A DNA stretch of 64,000 nucleotides from Roseiarcus sp036488815 (GCA_036488815.1 DASXGX010000045.1:1-64000); one strand, 5' to 3'; positions 7,189-16,094 are shown, counted from the first letter of the stretch. Translations and numbers: made by a program. Notes: generated by a model not told the origin, from the letters alone.

Positions 7189-9852
7189 TCAGCTCTGCGT
7201 CGGGCTCGCCCGTTCCGGATCGATCTTGTAGAGCGCGATCGCCTCCGAGACACGCTTGGTCGGCAGAAGCTGATCGTCGGCGAGCGCCTTCAGACCGGCG
7301 ACCGCGACATGGTAGCGATCGACTTCGAAGAACGAGCGCAACTGGCGCCGATAGTCCGAGCGGCCGAAGCCGTCGGTGCCGAGCACCTTGTAGCGGGCGG
7401 GAACGAACGGCCGAATGCCGTCCGCGATCGCCTTCATATAGTCGGTGGCGGCGACCACCGGGCCGACGCCTTTGCCGAGCGCCCGCTCGACATAGGACGT
7501 GCGCCGCGGCTCCTCGGGATGCAGCATCGACCAGCGCTCGGCCTCGAGCCCGTCACGCCGCAACTCTGTGAAGCTCGTTACGCTCCAGATTTCGCTCGAA
7601 ACGCCGAAGTCCTTGGCCAGCAACTCCGCGCCCGCCTCGACCTCGCGCAGGATCGAGCCGGAGCCGAGCAGGCGCACCCGAGGGCCGCCCTTCTTCGCCA
7701 CGACTTCGCGCAGCCGATACATGCCGCGCAAAATTCCCTCCTCGGCGCCCTCGGGCATGCCGGGATGCGGATAGTTCTCGTTGAGGGTCGTGATGTAGTA
7801 GTAGACGTCCTCGTTGTCGGCGTACATCCGCTTGAGGCCCGCCTGGATGATGACGGCGAGTTCGTAGGCGTAGGTGGGGTCGTAGCCGACGCAATTGGGG
7901 ATGGTCGAGGCCAAGAGATGGCTGTGGCCGTCTTCGTGCTGCAGCCCTTCGCCGTTTAGCGTCGTGCGGCCGGACGTGCCGCCGATCAAGAAGCCGCGCG
8001 TCCGCATGTCGCCCGCGGCCCACGCCAGATCGCCGATGCGCTGGAACCCGAACATCGAATAGTAGATGTAGAACGGGATCATCGGCATGTTGGAAGTCGA
8101 ATAGGACGTCCCTGCCGCGATGAACGAGGCCATCGCCCCAGGCTCGTTGATGCCTTCCTGGAGAATCTGTCCTTTCGGATCCTCGCGGTAGTAGCTGAGC
8201 TGGTCGGCGTCCTGCGGGCGATAGAGCTGGCCGAGCTGGCTGAAGATGCCGACCTGCCGGAACAGCCCCTCCATGCCGAAAGTGCGGCTCTCGTCCGGCA
8301 CGATCGGCACGATGCGCGAGCCGATGGTCTTGTCGCGCAACAGCGTCGTCAGGACGCGCACGAAGGCCATCGTGGTGGAGATTTCGCGCCCCTCCGCAGT
8401 TGGCTTAAGCAAGGCGTCGAAGGCGGAAAGCGGAGGAATTTCGAGCGGCGTAGCCACGCGGCGACGAGCGGGAACGTATCCACCGAGCGCGGCGCGCCGC
8501 TCGCGCAGATACTTCATCGCCGGGTCGTCCTCGGGGAGGCGCAGGTAGGGAAGCTTGTGAAGGTCCTCGTCCGAAACCGGGATGTGGAAGCGATCGCGGA
8601 ACGCTTTCAAGGCGTGCTCGCCGATCTTCTTGGCCTGATGGGCGATCATCTGCCCCTCGCCCGCTTCGCCCATGCCGTAGCCCTTGACGGTCTTGGCCAG
8701 AATGACGGTGGGCTGCCCCTTGTGCTCGACGGCGGCTTTGTAGGCGGCGTAGACCTTGATGGGATCATGGCCGCCGCGCGTGAGCGACCAGATCTTGTCA
8801 TCGCTCCAGTCGGCGACCATCGCCGCGGTCTCGGGATAGCGGCCGAAGAAGTTCTTGCGGATGTAGGCGCCGTTCTTGGACTTGAAATCCTGGTATTCGC
8901 CGTCGACGCATTCTTCCATCAACTGACGCAGCTTGCCCGCGGTGTCCTTGGCGAGCAATTCGTCCCAGTTGGAGCCCCACAGGCACTTGATGACGTTCCA
9001 GCCGGCGCCGCGGAAGTCAGCCTCGAGCTCTTGCACGATCTTACCGTTGCCGCGCACAGGGCCGTCGAGACGCTGCAGATTGCAGTTGATGACGAAAATC
9101 AGGTTGTCGAGCTTCTCGCGGCCCGCGAGGGAAATCGCCCCGAGCGATTCCGGCTCGTCCATCTCGCCGTCGCCGCAGAACGTCCAGACTTTTCGGCCGG
9201 TCGTGTCAGCGAGCCCCCTTCCCTGCAGATATCTGAGGAAGCGCGCCTGGTAGATCGCCATCAGCGGCCCGAGCCCCATCGACACGGTCGGGAACTGCCA
9301 GAAGTCCGGCATAAGCCAGGGATGCGGATAGGAGGACAGGCCGTGACCGCCAACCTCCTGCCGGAAGTTGACGAGCTGGTCTTCGGTCAGACGCCCCTCG
9401 AGAAAGGCTCGGGCGTAGATCCCGGGCGAGGAATGGCCTTGAAAATAAACGAGGTCGCCGCCGTGCGTATCGTCGGGCGCGCGCCAGAAATGCATGAAAC
9501 CGGTGTCGTAGAGCGTCGCGGCCGACTGGAAGCTGGCGATATGGCCACCGAGCTCCGAGGATTCCTTATTCGCGCGCAACACGATCGCGGCCGCGTTCCA
9601 GCGAACGTAGCGGCGGATCGTCTGTTCGAGTTCGCGAATTCCGGGATGCTGGGCCTGATCCTGGGGATGGATGGTGTTGACGTAGGCCGTGTTGGCGGCG
9701 AAGGGCAGTCGCGCCCCCTTGCGGCGAGCCGACGTAACGACCGAATCGAGCAGCTCGTCGACTCGCTCCAATCCTTCGAAGGCCTCGACGGAATCGAGCG
9801 CCTCCAGCCATTCGCGCATCTCGGCGGCGTCGCCCTTGGGATCCTCGGTCAT
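7189..9852 (-). CDS. aceE: Pyruvate dehydrogenase E1 component, homodimeric type
   Basis: 887 residues, the usual length of the homodimeric AceE family. It has the thiamine-diphosphate/magnesium motif CGDGEMDEPESLGAI, preceded by GGHGLSSYPHPWLMPDFWQF and followed by NLIFVINCNLQRLDGPVRGN, and the transketolase-like C-terminal half. It decarboxylates pyruvate and reductively acetylates the E2 lipoamide. First gene of aceE-aceF-lpdA, with GGGAGG upstream of ATG 9852. Many alphaproteobacteria instead use the two-chain PdhA/PdhB E1, so this type is of note for the lineage. Nothing about regulation is visible; no pdhR-like gene lies nearby. Confidence 0.97.
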   Translation of the reverse strand: MTEDPKGDAAEMREWLEALDSVEAFEGLERVDELLDSVVTSARRKGARLPFAANTAYVNTIHPQDQAQHPGIRELEQTIRRYVRWNAAAIVLRANKESSELGGHIASFQSAATLYDTGFMHFWRAPDDTHGGDLVYFQGHSSPGIYARAFLEGRLTEDQLVNFRQEVGGHGLSSYPHPWLMPDFWQFPTVSMGLGPLMAIYQARFLRYLQGRGLADTTGRKVWTFCGDGEMDEPESLGAISLAGREKLDNLIFVINCNLQRLDGPVRGNGKIVQELEADFRGAGWNVIKCLWGSNWDELLAKDTAGKLRQLMEECVDGEYQDFKSKNGAYIRKNFFGRYPETAAMVADWSDDKIWSLTRGGHDPIKVYAAYKAAVEHKGQPTVILAKTVKGYGMGEAGEGQMIAHQAKKIGEHALKAFRDRFHIPVSDEDLHKLPYLRLPEDDPAMKYLRERRAALGGYVPARRRVATPLEIPPLSAFDALLKPTAEGREISTTMAFVRVLTTLLRDKTIGSRIVPIVPDESRTFGMEGLFRQVGIFSQLGQLYRPQDADQLSYYREDPKGQILQEGINEPGAMASFIAAGTSYSTSNMPMIPFYIYYSMFGFQRIGDLAWAAGDMRTRGFLIGGTSGRTTLNGEGLQHEDGHSHLLASTIPNCVGYDPTYAYELAVIIQAGLKRMYADNEDVYYYITTLNENYPHPGMPEGAEEGILRGMYRLREVVAKKGGPRVRLLGSGSILREVEAGAELLAKDFGVSSEIWSVTSFTELRRDGLEAERWSMLHPEEPRRTSYVERALGKGVGPVVAATDYMKAIADGIRPFVPARYKVLGTDGFGRSDYRRQLRSFFEVDRYHVAVAGLKALADDQLLPTKRVSEAIALYKIDPERASPTQS

Positions 9853-10053
9853 GCAGCCTCCCTCACGCCTTTCCTAGACTTTGCGGGCCTCTGAACGGCG
9901 CAGTCTCTCTCATGGCGCCTCAAAATTGGCAATCCTAACCTGGGCGATCCACTCATGCATTTTCCGCATGGCGATTCGGCCTGTTGGCCCTATTGTCTGC
10001 CCTCCAGGGCGAAAACGATCGGCCAATTGGGCCTGAATTGATGAGGAATACGC

Positions 10054-10410
10054 ATGGCGGGCTTGACGACACATGTACTGGACACGACGCGCGGAGGGCC
10101 CGCGCGCGGCGTCGCGATCGACCTTTTCGCGCTCGGCGCAGACGGCGGGCGGATCTTGATCGCGAGCGTGCGGACCAATGCGGACGGGCGCACCGACGCG
10201 CCGCTGGTCAGCCCCGCCGATGTCCGTATCGGCGCTTTCGAGTTGAACTTCCATGTCGGCGAATATTTTCGCGGCCAGGGCACGGCTCTCCCCGAGCCGC
10301 CGTTCCTCGACGTCGTGCCGATTCGGTTCGCCATCGCGGACCCGACAGCGCATTACCATGTGCCGCTGGTGGTGACGCCATGGAGCTATTCGACGTATCG
10401 CGGAAGCTGA
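10054..10410 (+). CDS. uraH: 5-hydroxyisourate hydrolase (transthyretin-related)
   Basis: 118 residues, the family length. It starts MAGLTTHVLDTTRGGPARGV with the conserved His of the LxxHVLD motif, carries the TNADGR arginine region and ends WSYSTYRGS, the diagnostic Tyr-Arg-Gly-Ser tail of hydroxyisourate hydrolases that separates them from vertebrate transthyretin. It converts 5-hydroxyisourate to OHCU in purine (urate) degradation. GAGGA lies just upstream of the ATG. No urate oxidase or OHCU decarboxylase gene is adjacent; the only other purine gene in the window is adenine deaminase, about 13 kb away. Confidence 0.95.
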   Translation: MAGLTTHVLDTTRGGPARGVAIDLFALGADGGRILIASVRTNADGRTDAPLVSPADVRIGAFELNFHVGEYFRGQGTALPEPPFLDVVPIRFAIADPTAHYHVPLVVTPWSYSTYRGS

Positions 10411-10494
10411 GATCACGCGTTTGTTACTATGCTATAACTCATCGCTCGTCGCCTCCGCGTTCGCTCGAGGCGGACGTTAAAGGTTTTCCCCTAG

Positions 10495-10520
10495 CGTGAC
10501 GCAAAATCAATTGCGTCACG
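10495..10520. promoter_or_regulatory. Inverted-repeat operator, probable MarR site
   Basis: Perfect 10-base inverted repeat, CGTGACGCAA (10495-10504) and TTGCGTCACG (10511-10520), separated by 6 bases. It lies directly in front of the MarR-type gene and overlaps the -35 box of the promoter proposed below. MarR dimers bind such palindromes, so autorepression of this efflux operon is the natural reading. It lacks a following T-run, which argues against a terminator. Confidence 0.7.
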
Positions 10521-10538
10521 GGCCGCCCGCACTATAAG
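10511..10538 (+). promoter_or_regulatory. Proposed promoter of marR-emrA-emrB operon
   Basis: Sigma-70-like boxes TTGCGT (10511-10516) and TATAAG (10533-10538), 16 bases apart, with the -35 inside the right arm of the inverted repeat. Transcription would begin near 10545, making an ATG at 10546 essentially leaderless, or leaving a short leader if ATG 10570 is used. Inferred by eye. Confidence 0.5.
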
Positions 10539-10545
10539 CCAGCAC

Positions 10546-11019
10546 ATGATAAGCGAGGCCACCGGCGCGATGTCCCTTTCTCCTTCCCGCGAACTGGGTT
10601 TCGCCATGGCCGACGTGGCTCGCATGCTGCGCACCTATTCGGATCAACGTGCAGGTGAACTGAACATGACCCGGGCGCAATGGGCGGTGCTGACGAAGTT
10701 GCGTCGCGCCGAGGGCGCCACCCAGCGGGAACTCGCCGACGCGCTGGACCTCGCTCCGATTACGCTTGCGCGACTCGTCGACAAGCTGGCGGCCTCCGGT
10801 CTCGTCGAGCGGCGCGACGACGCCGCGGACCGGCGCACCAACCGACTCTATCTCACCCCGGAGGCGACTCCGGTTCTCGCGCGGCTCGACCATCTGGGGG
10901 AAGCGGTGATGGCGCGGGCGCTCAATGGCCTCGACGACGCCGCGATCGCCACGATGCGCGCCGGGCTCGAGCGCATCCGATCGAACCTCAAGACCGAATT
11001 GAATAGCGGAGCATCGTAA
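10546..11019 (+). CDS. MarR-family transcriptional regulator
   Basis: 157 residues with the winged-helix core of MarR: MTRAQWAVLTKLRRAEGATQRELADALDLAPITLARLVDKLAASGLVERRDDAADRR spans recognition helix and wing, with the conserved DxRxN-like DAADRRTNRLYLT. It probably represses itself and the two efflux genes that follow (2-base gap, then a 4-base overlap), de-repressing when it binds a small aromatic ligand. An in-frame ATG at 10570 is an alternative start; neither has a strong ribosome-binding site, and the proposed promoter position slightly favours 10570. Confidence 0.9.
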   Translation: MISEATGAMSLSPSRELGFAMADVARMLRTYSDQRAGELNMTRAQWAVLTKLRRAEGATQRELADALDLAPITLARLVDKLAASGLVERRDDAADRRTNRLYLTPEATPVLARLDHLGEAVMARALNGLDDAAIATMRAGLERIRSNLKTELNSGAS

Positions 11020-11021
11020 AC

Positions 11022-12245
11022 GTGTCGCAACCTTCCTCTACTCCGCGCGATCGTTCGACGGAACCGACGCCGCTGAACCGCAATCCAGCCGGCGTTCCGA
11101 ACGCTCCAGTGAAACCGGCGCCCGTCGCCGAGCCGCCCAGCGTCCCTGCCCCGCGGCGACGTTCCGGTTTCGCGCGGTTCGTGCTGATCGTCGTGTTGCC
11201 GATCGCGGCCGTGGCGCTCGGACTCCTGTGGTGGCTGGGGGGCGGTCGCTACGTCTCGACGGACAACGCTTATGTCGGCGCCGACAAGGTGTTGATCACG
11301 CCGCAAGTCTCCGGCGCGATCGTCGCCGTGCATGTGCGCGAAGGCCAGAAAGTCGCCGTCGGCGACCCGTTGTTCGACATCGACCCGGCGCCCTACCGCA
11401 CCGCGCTGGCGCTCGCGAAGGCTCGGCTCGCCGCGGCCAAAATCGAATTCGCCAATCTGAAAGCCGCCTACGCCAGCAACGAAGACCAGATCAAGATGGC
11501 CAAGCAGGCTGTGGATCTGCGCCAGGCCGACTATGATCGCAAGGTCGCGCTGGTCAATTCGCTTGCCGGGACGCGGGTCGACCAGGACACCTCGGCCGCA
11601 GCGCTCGTGCAGGCGAGGCAGATTCTCGAATTCGTGCGCGAGCAGCAGGAGGCGACGCAAGTCAAGCTCGGCGGCGGGCTCGAGGCGACGATCGACACCT
11701 TCCCCGACTCCATGCAGGCCACCGCCCAGGTCGAGGACGCCGAACGCAATCTGCGCAACGCGAGCGTCGTCGCGCCGATCGCCGGCGTCGCGACGCAGGT
11801 CGATCAGATCGAACTCGGCCGCGTCGCTCCCGCCGGGCAGCCCGTCTTCGCCGTCGTCGCGGACACTGGCCTCTGGGTCGACGCCAATCCGAAGGAATCG
11901 GACCTGACCTACGTGCGCGCGAGCCAGCCCGCGACAGTGACGATCGATTCGTTCCCCGGCCGGGAGTGGCGCGGCAAGGTGTCGTCGATCGCGCCCGGCA
12001 CCGGCGCGCAATTCGCGATCTTGCCGCCGCAAAACGCCAGCGGAAACTGGGTCAAGGTCGTGCAGCGCGTTCCGTTGCGCTTCGCGTTCGATCCCGACCA
12101 GGATGTCGCCAACCTTCGCGCCGGCATGAGCGCGGTCGTGTCGATCGACACCGGACGCACGCGCTCGCTGCGCGGACTGTGGAGCGATCTCACGGCCTGG
12201 GGCGTCTCCTGGTTCGACGGCGCCGAACAACCGAAGCGGCAATGA
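11022..12245 (+). CDS. HlyD/EmrA-family membrane fusion protein
   Basis: 407 residues. A Pro-rich cytoplasmic N-terminus is followed by one membrane segment (about 47-68), then a beta-barrel/lipoyl hybrid: YVSTDNAYVGADKVLITPQVSG and GQKVAVGDPLFDIDPAPY, a central coiled coil (about 130-230) and the closing barrel region. Typical of EmrA, the periplasmic adaptor that links an EmrB transporter to an outer-membrane channel. Start GTG 11022 follows the marR stop by two bases, with GGAG upstream. No TolC-like gene is in the window. Confidence 0.9.
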   Translation: MSQPSSTPRDRSTEPTPLNRNPAGVPNAPVKPAPVAEPPSVPAPRRRSGFARFVLIVVLPIAAVALGLLWWLGGGRYVSTDNAYVGADKVLITPQVSGAIVAVHVREGQKVAVGDPLFDIDPAPYRTALALAKARLAAAKIEFANLKAAYASNEDQIKMAKQAVDLRQADYDRKVALVNSLAGTRVDQDTSAAALVQARQILEFVREQQEATQVKLGGGLEATIDTFPDSMQATAQVEDAERNLRNASVVAPIAGVATQVDQIELGRVAPAGQPVFAVVADTGLWVDANPKESDLTYVRASQPATVTIDSFPGREWRGKVSSIAPGTGAQFAILPPQNASGNWVKVVQRVPLRFAFDPDQDVANLRAGMSAVVSIDTGRTRSLRGLWSDLTAWGVSWFDGAEQPKRQ

Positions 12246-13789
12246 GCGAGGCGCCTGCCGAGCAGATGGCGCCCGGCGTGCGCGCCATGCTGACGGTCTG
12301 CGTGATGATGGCGACCATCATGCAGGCGCTCGACACGACGATCGCCAACGTGGCCTTGCCCTATATGCAGGGCTCGCTGTCGACGACGCAGGATCAGGTC
12401 AACTGGGTGTTGACCTCCTACATCGTCGCGGCCGCGATCATGACCTCGCCGCTCGGCTGGATGGCCGCGCGCTTCGGCCGCAAGAAGCTGTTCATCGTCT
12501 GCACCGCAGGGTTCACCGTCGCCTCCATGCTGTGCGGCGTGGCGCAGGGCATCGAGGAGATGGTCGGCTTCCGCCTCCTGCAGGGCGTGTTCGGCGCGGC
12601 TCTGGTGCCGATCAGCCAGGCGGTGATGCTCGACGCCTATCCGCCGGCCAAGCGCGGCTCGGCGATGGCGATCTGGGGCATGGGCGTCATGCTCGGCCCG
12701 ATCATGGGCCCGACGCTCGGCGGCTGGCTAACCGACAATTATACCTGGCGCTGGGTCTTCTTCGTCAACCTGCCGTTCGGCATTCTGACGGTCGCCGGCC
12801 TCTCCGTCTTCATGCGCGAGAGCGCGACCCGGCGCGACGTGCCGTTTTCGTGGTTCGGCTTTCTCTCGCTGTCGCTCGGCATCGGCGCGCTTCAGATGAT
12901 GTTGGATCGCGGACAGGAGCAGAGCTGGTTTGAATCGACCGAGATCTGGGTCGAGGCCATTCTGGCTGTCGTCGGCTTCTACTTCTTCTTCGTCGACTCG
13001 CTCACCTCCAAGCGTCCCTTCATCGCGCTGGGCATCTTCCGCGATTGGAACTTCTCGATCGCGCTGATCTTCATGTTCCTGATCGGCATCATTCTCTTGG
13101 CGACGATGGCCCTGGTGACGCCGTTCATTCAGAACCTGCTCGGCTATCCCGTGCTGTCGAGCGGCTACCTGCTCGGCACGCGGGGAATCGGCACGTTCTT
13201 CGCGATGATGATCGTCGGCCGACTGCTGGGCAAATACGACGCCAGGCTCCTGATCCTGATCGGATTGATCCTCGCGACCGGCTCGTTGTGGGTGATGGTC
13301 GGCTGGAATGAGGACGTCCCGGCTCGAACGATCGCCATTGATTCGGTCGTCCAGGGCGTCGGGCTCGGATTTGTCTTCGTGCCGCTCAACACCATCGCCT
13401 TCGCGACGCTGCCCGGCGCGATGCGCACCGAAGGCGCCGCGCTGTGGACGCTCATCCGCAACATCGGCTCGTCGGTCGGCATCTCCGTCGTCATCGCCGA
13501 GTTGACCAATATGGTGACGACCTACCACAGCCAGTTGGTCGAACACGTCACGCCATTCAACGACGCCTTGCGGATGCCCAACGCGTTGCTTCTCGCCGGC
13601 CGCAGCCTCGGCAATCTCGCTTCGCTCGACGGGCTCGTGACGCAGCAGGCGGCGGTGATGGCCTATTCCAACGACTTCCTGCTGATGACGCTCGTTTCCC
13701 TCTGCGCATTTCCGCTGCTGGCGCTCATCCGCTCCCCCAAGGTCGTGGCGGCGGCCAAGCCGGACGATCATGCGGCGGTGATGGACTAA
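12242..13789 (+). CDS. EmrB/QacA-family (DHA2) drug:proton antiporter
   Basis: 515 residues and about 14 membrane segments. Family motifs: LDTTIANVALPYMQG in TM1, the loop WMAARFGRKKLF (motif A), and GVMLGPIMGPTLGGWLTDNYTWRW (motif C region). It exports hydrophobic toxic compounds together with the EmrA-like protein. Its ATG overlaps the stop of the preceding gene (ATGA), showing translational coupling in the marR-emrA-emrB unit. A longer open frame begins at 11966 but would be buried inside emrA and is not used. Confidence 0.93.
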   Translation: MSEAPAEQMAPGVRAMLTVCVMMATIMQALDTTIANVALPYMQGSLSTTQDQVNWVLTSYIVAAAIMTSPLGWMAARFGRKKLFIVCTAGFTVASMLCGVAQGIEEMVGFRLLQGVFGAALVPISQAVMLDAYPPAKRGSAMAIWGMGVMLGPIMGPTLGGWLTDNYTWRWVFFVNLPFGILTVAGLSVFMRESATRRDVPFSWFGFLSLSLGIGALQMMLDRGQEQSWFESTEIWVEAILAVVGFYFFFVDSLTSKRPFIALGIFRDWNFSIALIFMFLIGIILLATMALVTPFIQNLLGYPVLSSGYLLGTRGIGTFFAMMIVGRLLGKYDARLLILIGLILATGSLWVMVGWNEDVPARTIAIDSVVQGVGLGFVFVPLNTIAFATLPGAMRTEGAALWTLIRNIGSSVGISVVIAELTNMVTTYHSQLVEHVTPFNDALRMPNALLLAGRSLGNLASLDGLVTQQAAVMAYSNDFLLMTLVSLCAFPLLALIRSPKVVAAAKPDDHAAVMD

Positions 13790-13818
13790 GGGATAAAATC
13801 ATCCGCCTCAGTGCGCGC

Positions 13819-14904
13819 TCAACTCTCCTGCACGGTGAAGACGGAGCACGGGGACGCTATGCCCCGCAGCGCATGCGTTCCCAGCGGGATCAAAGCGATT
13901 TTGGTTTCGGCGGCCACCGCGCCCGAAACCAGGACGGCGCGATCGAGCGGCCGGCATAGCCGCTCCAGCCGAGCGACCAGATTGACGGCTGGGCCGATCG
14001 CCGTGAAGTCCAGCCGGTCGGCAGCGCCGATATTGCCCCATAGGATATCGCCGAGATGCACGGCCGCGCCAAAGGGCAACGGTGGCGCCCCCTGCTCTCG
14101 ACGCGCGGCGTCGAGTTGCGCCATTCCGGCCCGTGCGGCGGCGACCGCGCTGAGCGCCGCGTCGCAGGCGGCGCCTGGCGAGCCTTGGTCGACAGGAAAG
14201 ATCGCCAGCATGCCGTCGCCGATGAATTTCAGCACTTCGCCGCCGAAGGCGTGCACGGCGCCGGCAATGCGGTCGAACCAGGCGTCGAGGGCGGCGATGA
14301 CCGCCGCCGGCGGCGCGGCCTCGGACAGCGCGGTGAAACCGCGCAGGTCGGCGTAGAGCAACGCCGCTCGAATGGTCTCCCCGACCCCGCGCCGCAGCGG
14401 AGCGGCCAGCACCCGCGCCGCGCTGCGCCGGCCGAGATAGGCCTCGAGGGCCGCGGTCAGCGTCGCCCGCGCCATCAGGGCGGCGAGCGGGGCCGACGCG
14501 AAACGCGCGACATCGCGAAGGCGGTCGGATTCGGCCGGACTGAACGGACGCGGCCCGGTCCACCAGAGCAAAGGCCCGTCTGGCCCCGGCCCGACGGCAT
14601 CCTCATGCACTGGCCCGCCTCCGAGTCCGGACAGCCAGCCTCGTCCCGCATCGCCGGTCGACCCAGCGCCCGCAAGTCCTGCGCCCGCGAAGCCCAAAGC
14701 CTCGATGACGGCGCCGGTCTCAGAGCGCCACAGCCAGGTGCGGCGGGCGATGATCGGATGCGGCGCCGCGATCGTCAGGGCGCCGCCGGAGAGCGGCAAT
14801 CCGTCCCCGACCAGTCGCGCGCCGAGTTCGGCCAGGAATCGGTCGGCGTCCGGCGAGGCGCCGGCTGCGTCGACCAGCCAGGAAAGCGTCTGCGATAGCT
14901 GCAT
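13819..14904 (-). CDS. Class III adenylate/guanylate cyclase
   Basis: 361 residues. The C-terminal half (about 185-355) is a class III cyclase domain: LLYADLRGFTALSEA with the first metal Asp, GGEVLKFIGDGMLAIF with the substrate-contacting Lys and second metal Asp, and LDFTAIGPAVNLVARLERL with the Asp/Thr and the transition-state Asn and Arg. All catalytic positions are present, so activity is likely. The N-terminal half (1-180), starting MQLSQTLSWLVDAAG, is not a domain I recognise for certain; similar soluble extensions occur in other rhizobial cyclases. No membrane segment. Convergent with the emrB-like gene, 29 bases apart. cAMP is the more likely product. Confidence 0.88.
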   Translation of the reverse strand: MQLSQTLSWLVDAAGASPDADRFLAELGARLVGDGLPLSGGALTIAAPHPIIARRTWLWRSETGAVIEALGFAGAGLAGAGSTGDAGRGWLSGLGGGPVHEDAVGPGPDGPLLWWTGPRPFSPAESDRLRDVARFASAPLAALMARATLTAALEAYLGRRSAARVLAAPLRRGVGETIRAALLYADLRGFTALSEAAPPAAVIAALDAWFDRIAGAVHAFGGEVLKFIGDGMLAIFPVDQGSPGAACDAALSAVAAARAGMAQLDAARREQGAPPLPFGAAVHLGDILWGNIGAADRLDFTAIGPAVNLVARLERLCRPLDRAVLVSGAVAAETKIALIPLGTHALRGIASPCSVFTVQES

Positions 14905-15084
14905 GGTCCGATCATGCGGGCGACGCGATCGGTTGTCACCACTCGTGTCGAAGTTAACTCTTCGGCGCGGATATGCTTTGATGAGGCCCTACGCCCTACC
15001 CGCGCCTCCCGGCGTCCTGAGCCGCCTGCCGATGTCGAACGGCGCCGCCCTCGAGCGTCTTATCAATAACCAAGGAGGCTTCCG

Positions 15085-15543
15085 ATGAACGAAGCGCTCA
15101 TAGTCCGGCGGGAGACCCAAATCGCCGCGCCTTGCGCCACCGTCTTCGCCTTTCTCACCGATCCGGAGAAAATCCTCCGCTGGATGGGCTCGGAGGCGAC
15201 CACGGAGCCGCACCAAGGCGGACTCTATCTCGTCAGAGGCCTCGGCGTCCGCAACGCACGCGGCGCCTTCCGTGAGGTCGTGCCGGTCCATCGCCTCGCC
15301 TACAGCTTCGGTTGGGAAGGCAATGAGGCCATGCCGCCGGGGTCCAGCCTTGTCGAGATCGACCTGATCGACAAGGACGGCGGCACGCTGCTGCGCATGA
15401 CCCATACCGGACTGCCCAACGCCGAGGAATGCGCCGGCCACGCGCGAGGGTGGGCCCACTACATCGCCAGACTGGCCGTAGCCGCCACCGGCGGCGATCC
15501 GGGGCCGGATCGTGGTCCTCAGCCCAGCGGGAACAGCGAATGA
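15085..15543 (+). CDS. SRPBCC (AHSA1/START-like) domain protein
   Basis: 152 residues with the helix-grip fold pattern of AHSA1-type proteins: TQIAAPCATVFAFLTDPEKI at the N-terminus, a GxYxVRG strand, REVVPVHRLAYSFGWEG, and a C-terminal helix with GWAHYIARL. The family binds hydrophobic ligands or acts as a chaperone cofactor; the ligand here is unknown. A very strong ribosome-binding site (AAGGAGG) lies 7 bases before the ATG. AHSA1 genes often follow an ArsR regulator, but none is found here. The next gene is a ribbon-helix-helix regulator. Confidence 0.8.
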   Translation: MNEALIVRRETQIAAPCATVFAFLTDPEKILRWMGSEATTEPHQGGLYLVRGLGVRNARGAFREVVPVHRLAYSFGWEGNEAMPPGSSLVEIDLIDKDGGTLLRMTHTGLPNAEECAGHARGWAHYIARLAVAATGGDPGPDRGPQPSGNSE

Positions 15544-15631
15544 CCGCCTAGCTCCTCGACCCGGCTGCGTTCCCCAGTTTGACGCCTAAGTTCACAGCGG
15601 ACCGATTGGCGTGCTTGTAATCCGGGATTCG

Positions 15632-15658
15632 CCATCCATATACCATCCATGCGGATGG
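15632..15658. promoter_or_regulatory. Direct/inverted CCATCC repeats before ribbon-helix-helix gene
   Basis: CCATCCAT occurs twice in direct repeat (15632-15639 and 15643-15650). The second copy forms an inverted repeat with GGATGG (CCATCC 15643-15648, GGATGG 15653-15658). The cluster ends nine bases before the preferred start of the ribbon-helix-helix gene. Regulators of that class bind short tandem or inverted repeats, so this may be an autoregulatory operator. Inference only. Confidence 0.4.
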
Positions 15659-15666
15659 AGAGCCCG

Positions 15667-16092
15667 GTGGCCAGCAACCAACAAGCCCGCGAAAAAGGCG
15701 GCGATTCCGAAAAGATCACGATCAATCTTGGCTATGTCGACCTCGGCCGCATCGACCTGCTGGTGCAGGAAGGATTCTACTCCAACCGCACTGACTTTAT
15801 CCGGACTGCAATTCGCAACCTGCTCGCAACGCACGCAGAGACCGTTACGAAGTCGATCGTACGGCACACCTTGGAACTTGGGTTGCGGGACTACAGTCGC
15901 GCCGATCTCGAAGCGATCAGGGCAGCGGGAGAAAAACTTCGCGTCAGGGTAGTCGGGCTCGCCCGCATTGCTCCCGACGTGACCGCCGAACTCGCCCTCG
16001 CGACGATCGAATCCATAACTGTCCTCGGCGCGCTCCAAGCCAGCGCGGAGGTCAAGGCGGCGCTAGCCCAGCGAACCAAGCTGGGCGGCTAG
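15667..16092 (+). CDS. CopG-type ribbon-helix-helix regulator
   Basis: About 141 residues. KITINLGYVDLGRIDLLVQ (a beta strand plus first helix), then EGFYSNRTDFIRTAIRNLL (second helix), is the ribbon-helix-helix DNA-binding pattern of the CopG/Arc class. The remaining 80 residues are helical and unassigned, probably for oligomerisation or ligand sensing. Start: GTG 15667 has GGAG six bases upstream; ATG 15649 and 15655 are possible but have no ribosome-binding site and fall inside the CCATCC repeats. It may control itself and the esterase gene 201 bases downstream. Confidence 0.75.
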   Translation: MASNQQAREKGGDSEKITINLGYVDLGRIDLLVQEGFYSNRTDFIRTAIRNLLATHAETVTKSIVRHTLELGLRDYSRADLEAIRAAGEKLRVRVVGLARIAPDVTAELALATIESITVLGALQASAEVKAALAQRTKLGG

Positions 16093-16094
16093 CG

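Noticed and set aside
8557..9894. Plus-strand open frame opposite aceE
   Set aside because: Shadow of aceE; low-complexity composition and no start signal.
10848..12242. Minus-strand open frame opposite emrA
   Set aside because: Fully opposite a recognised HlyD/EmrA gene with a coupled operon layout.
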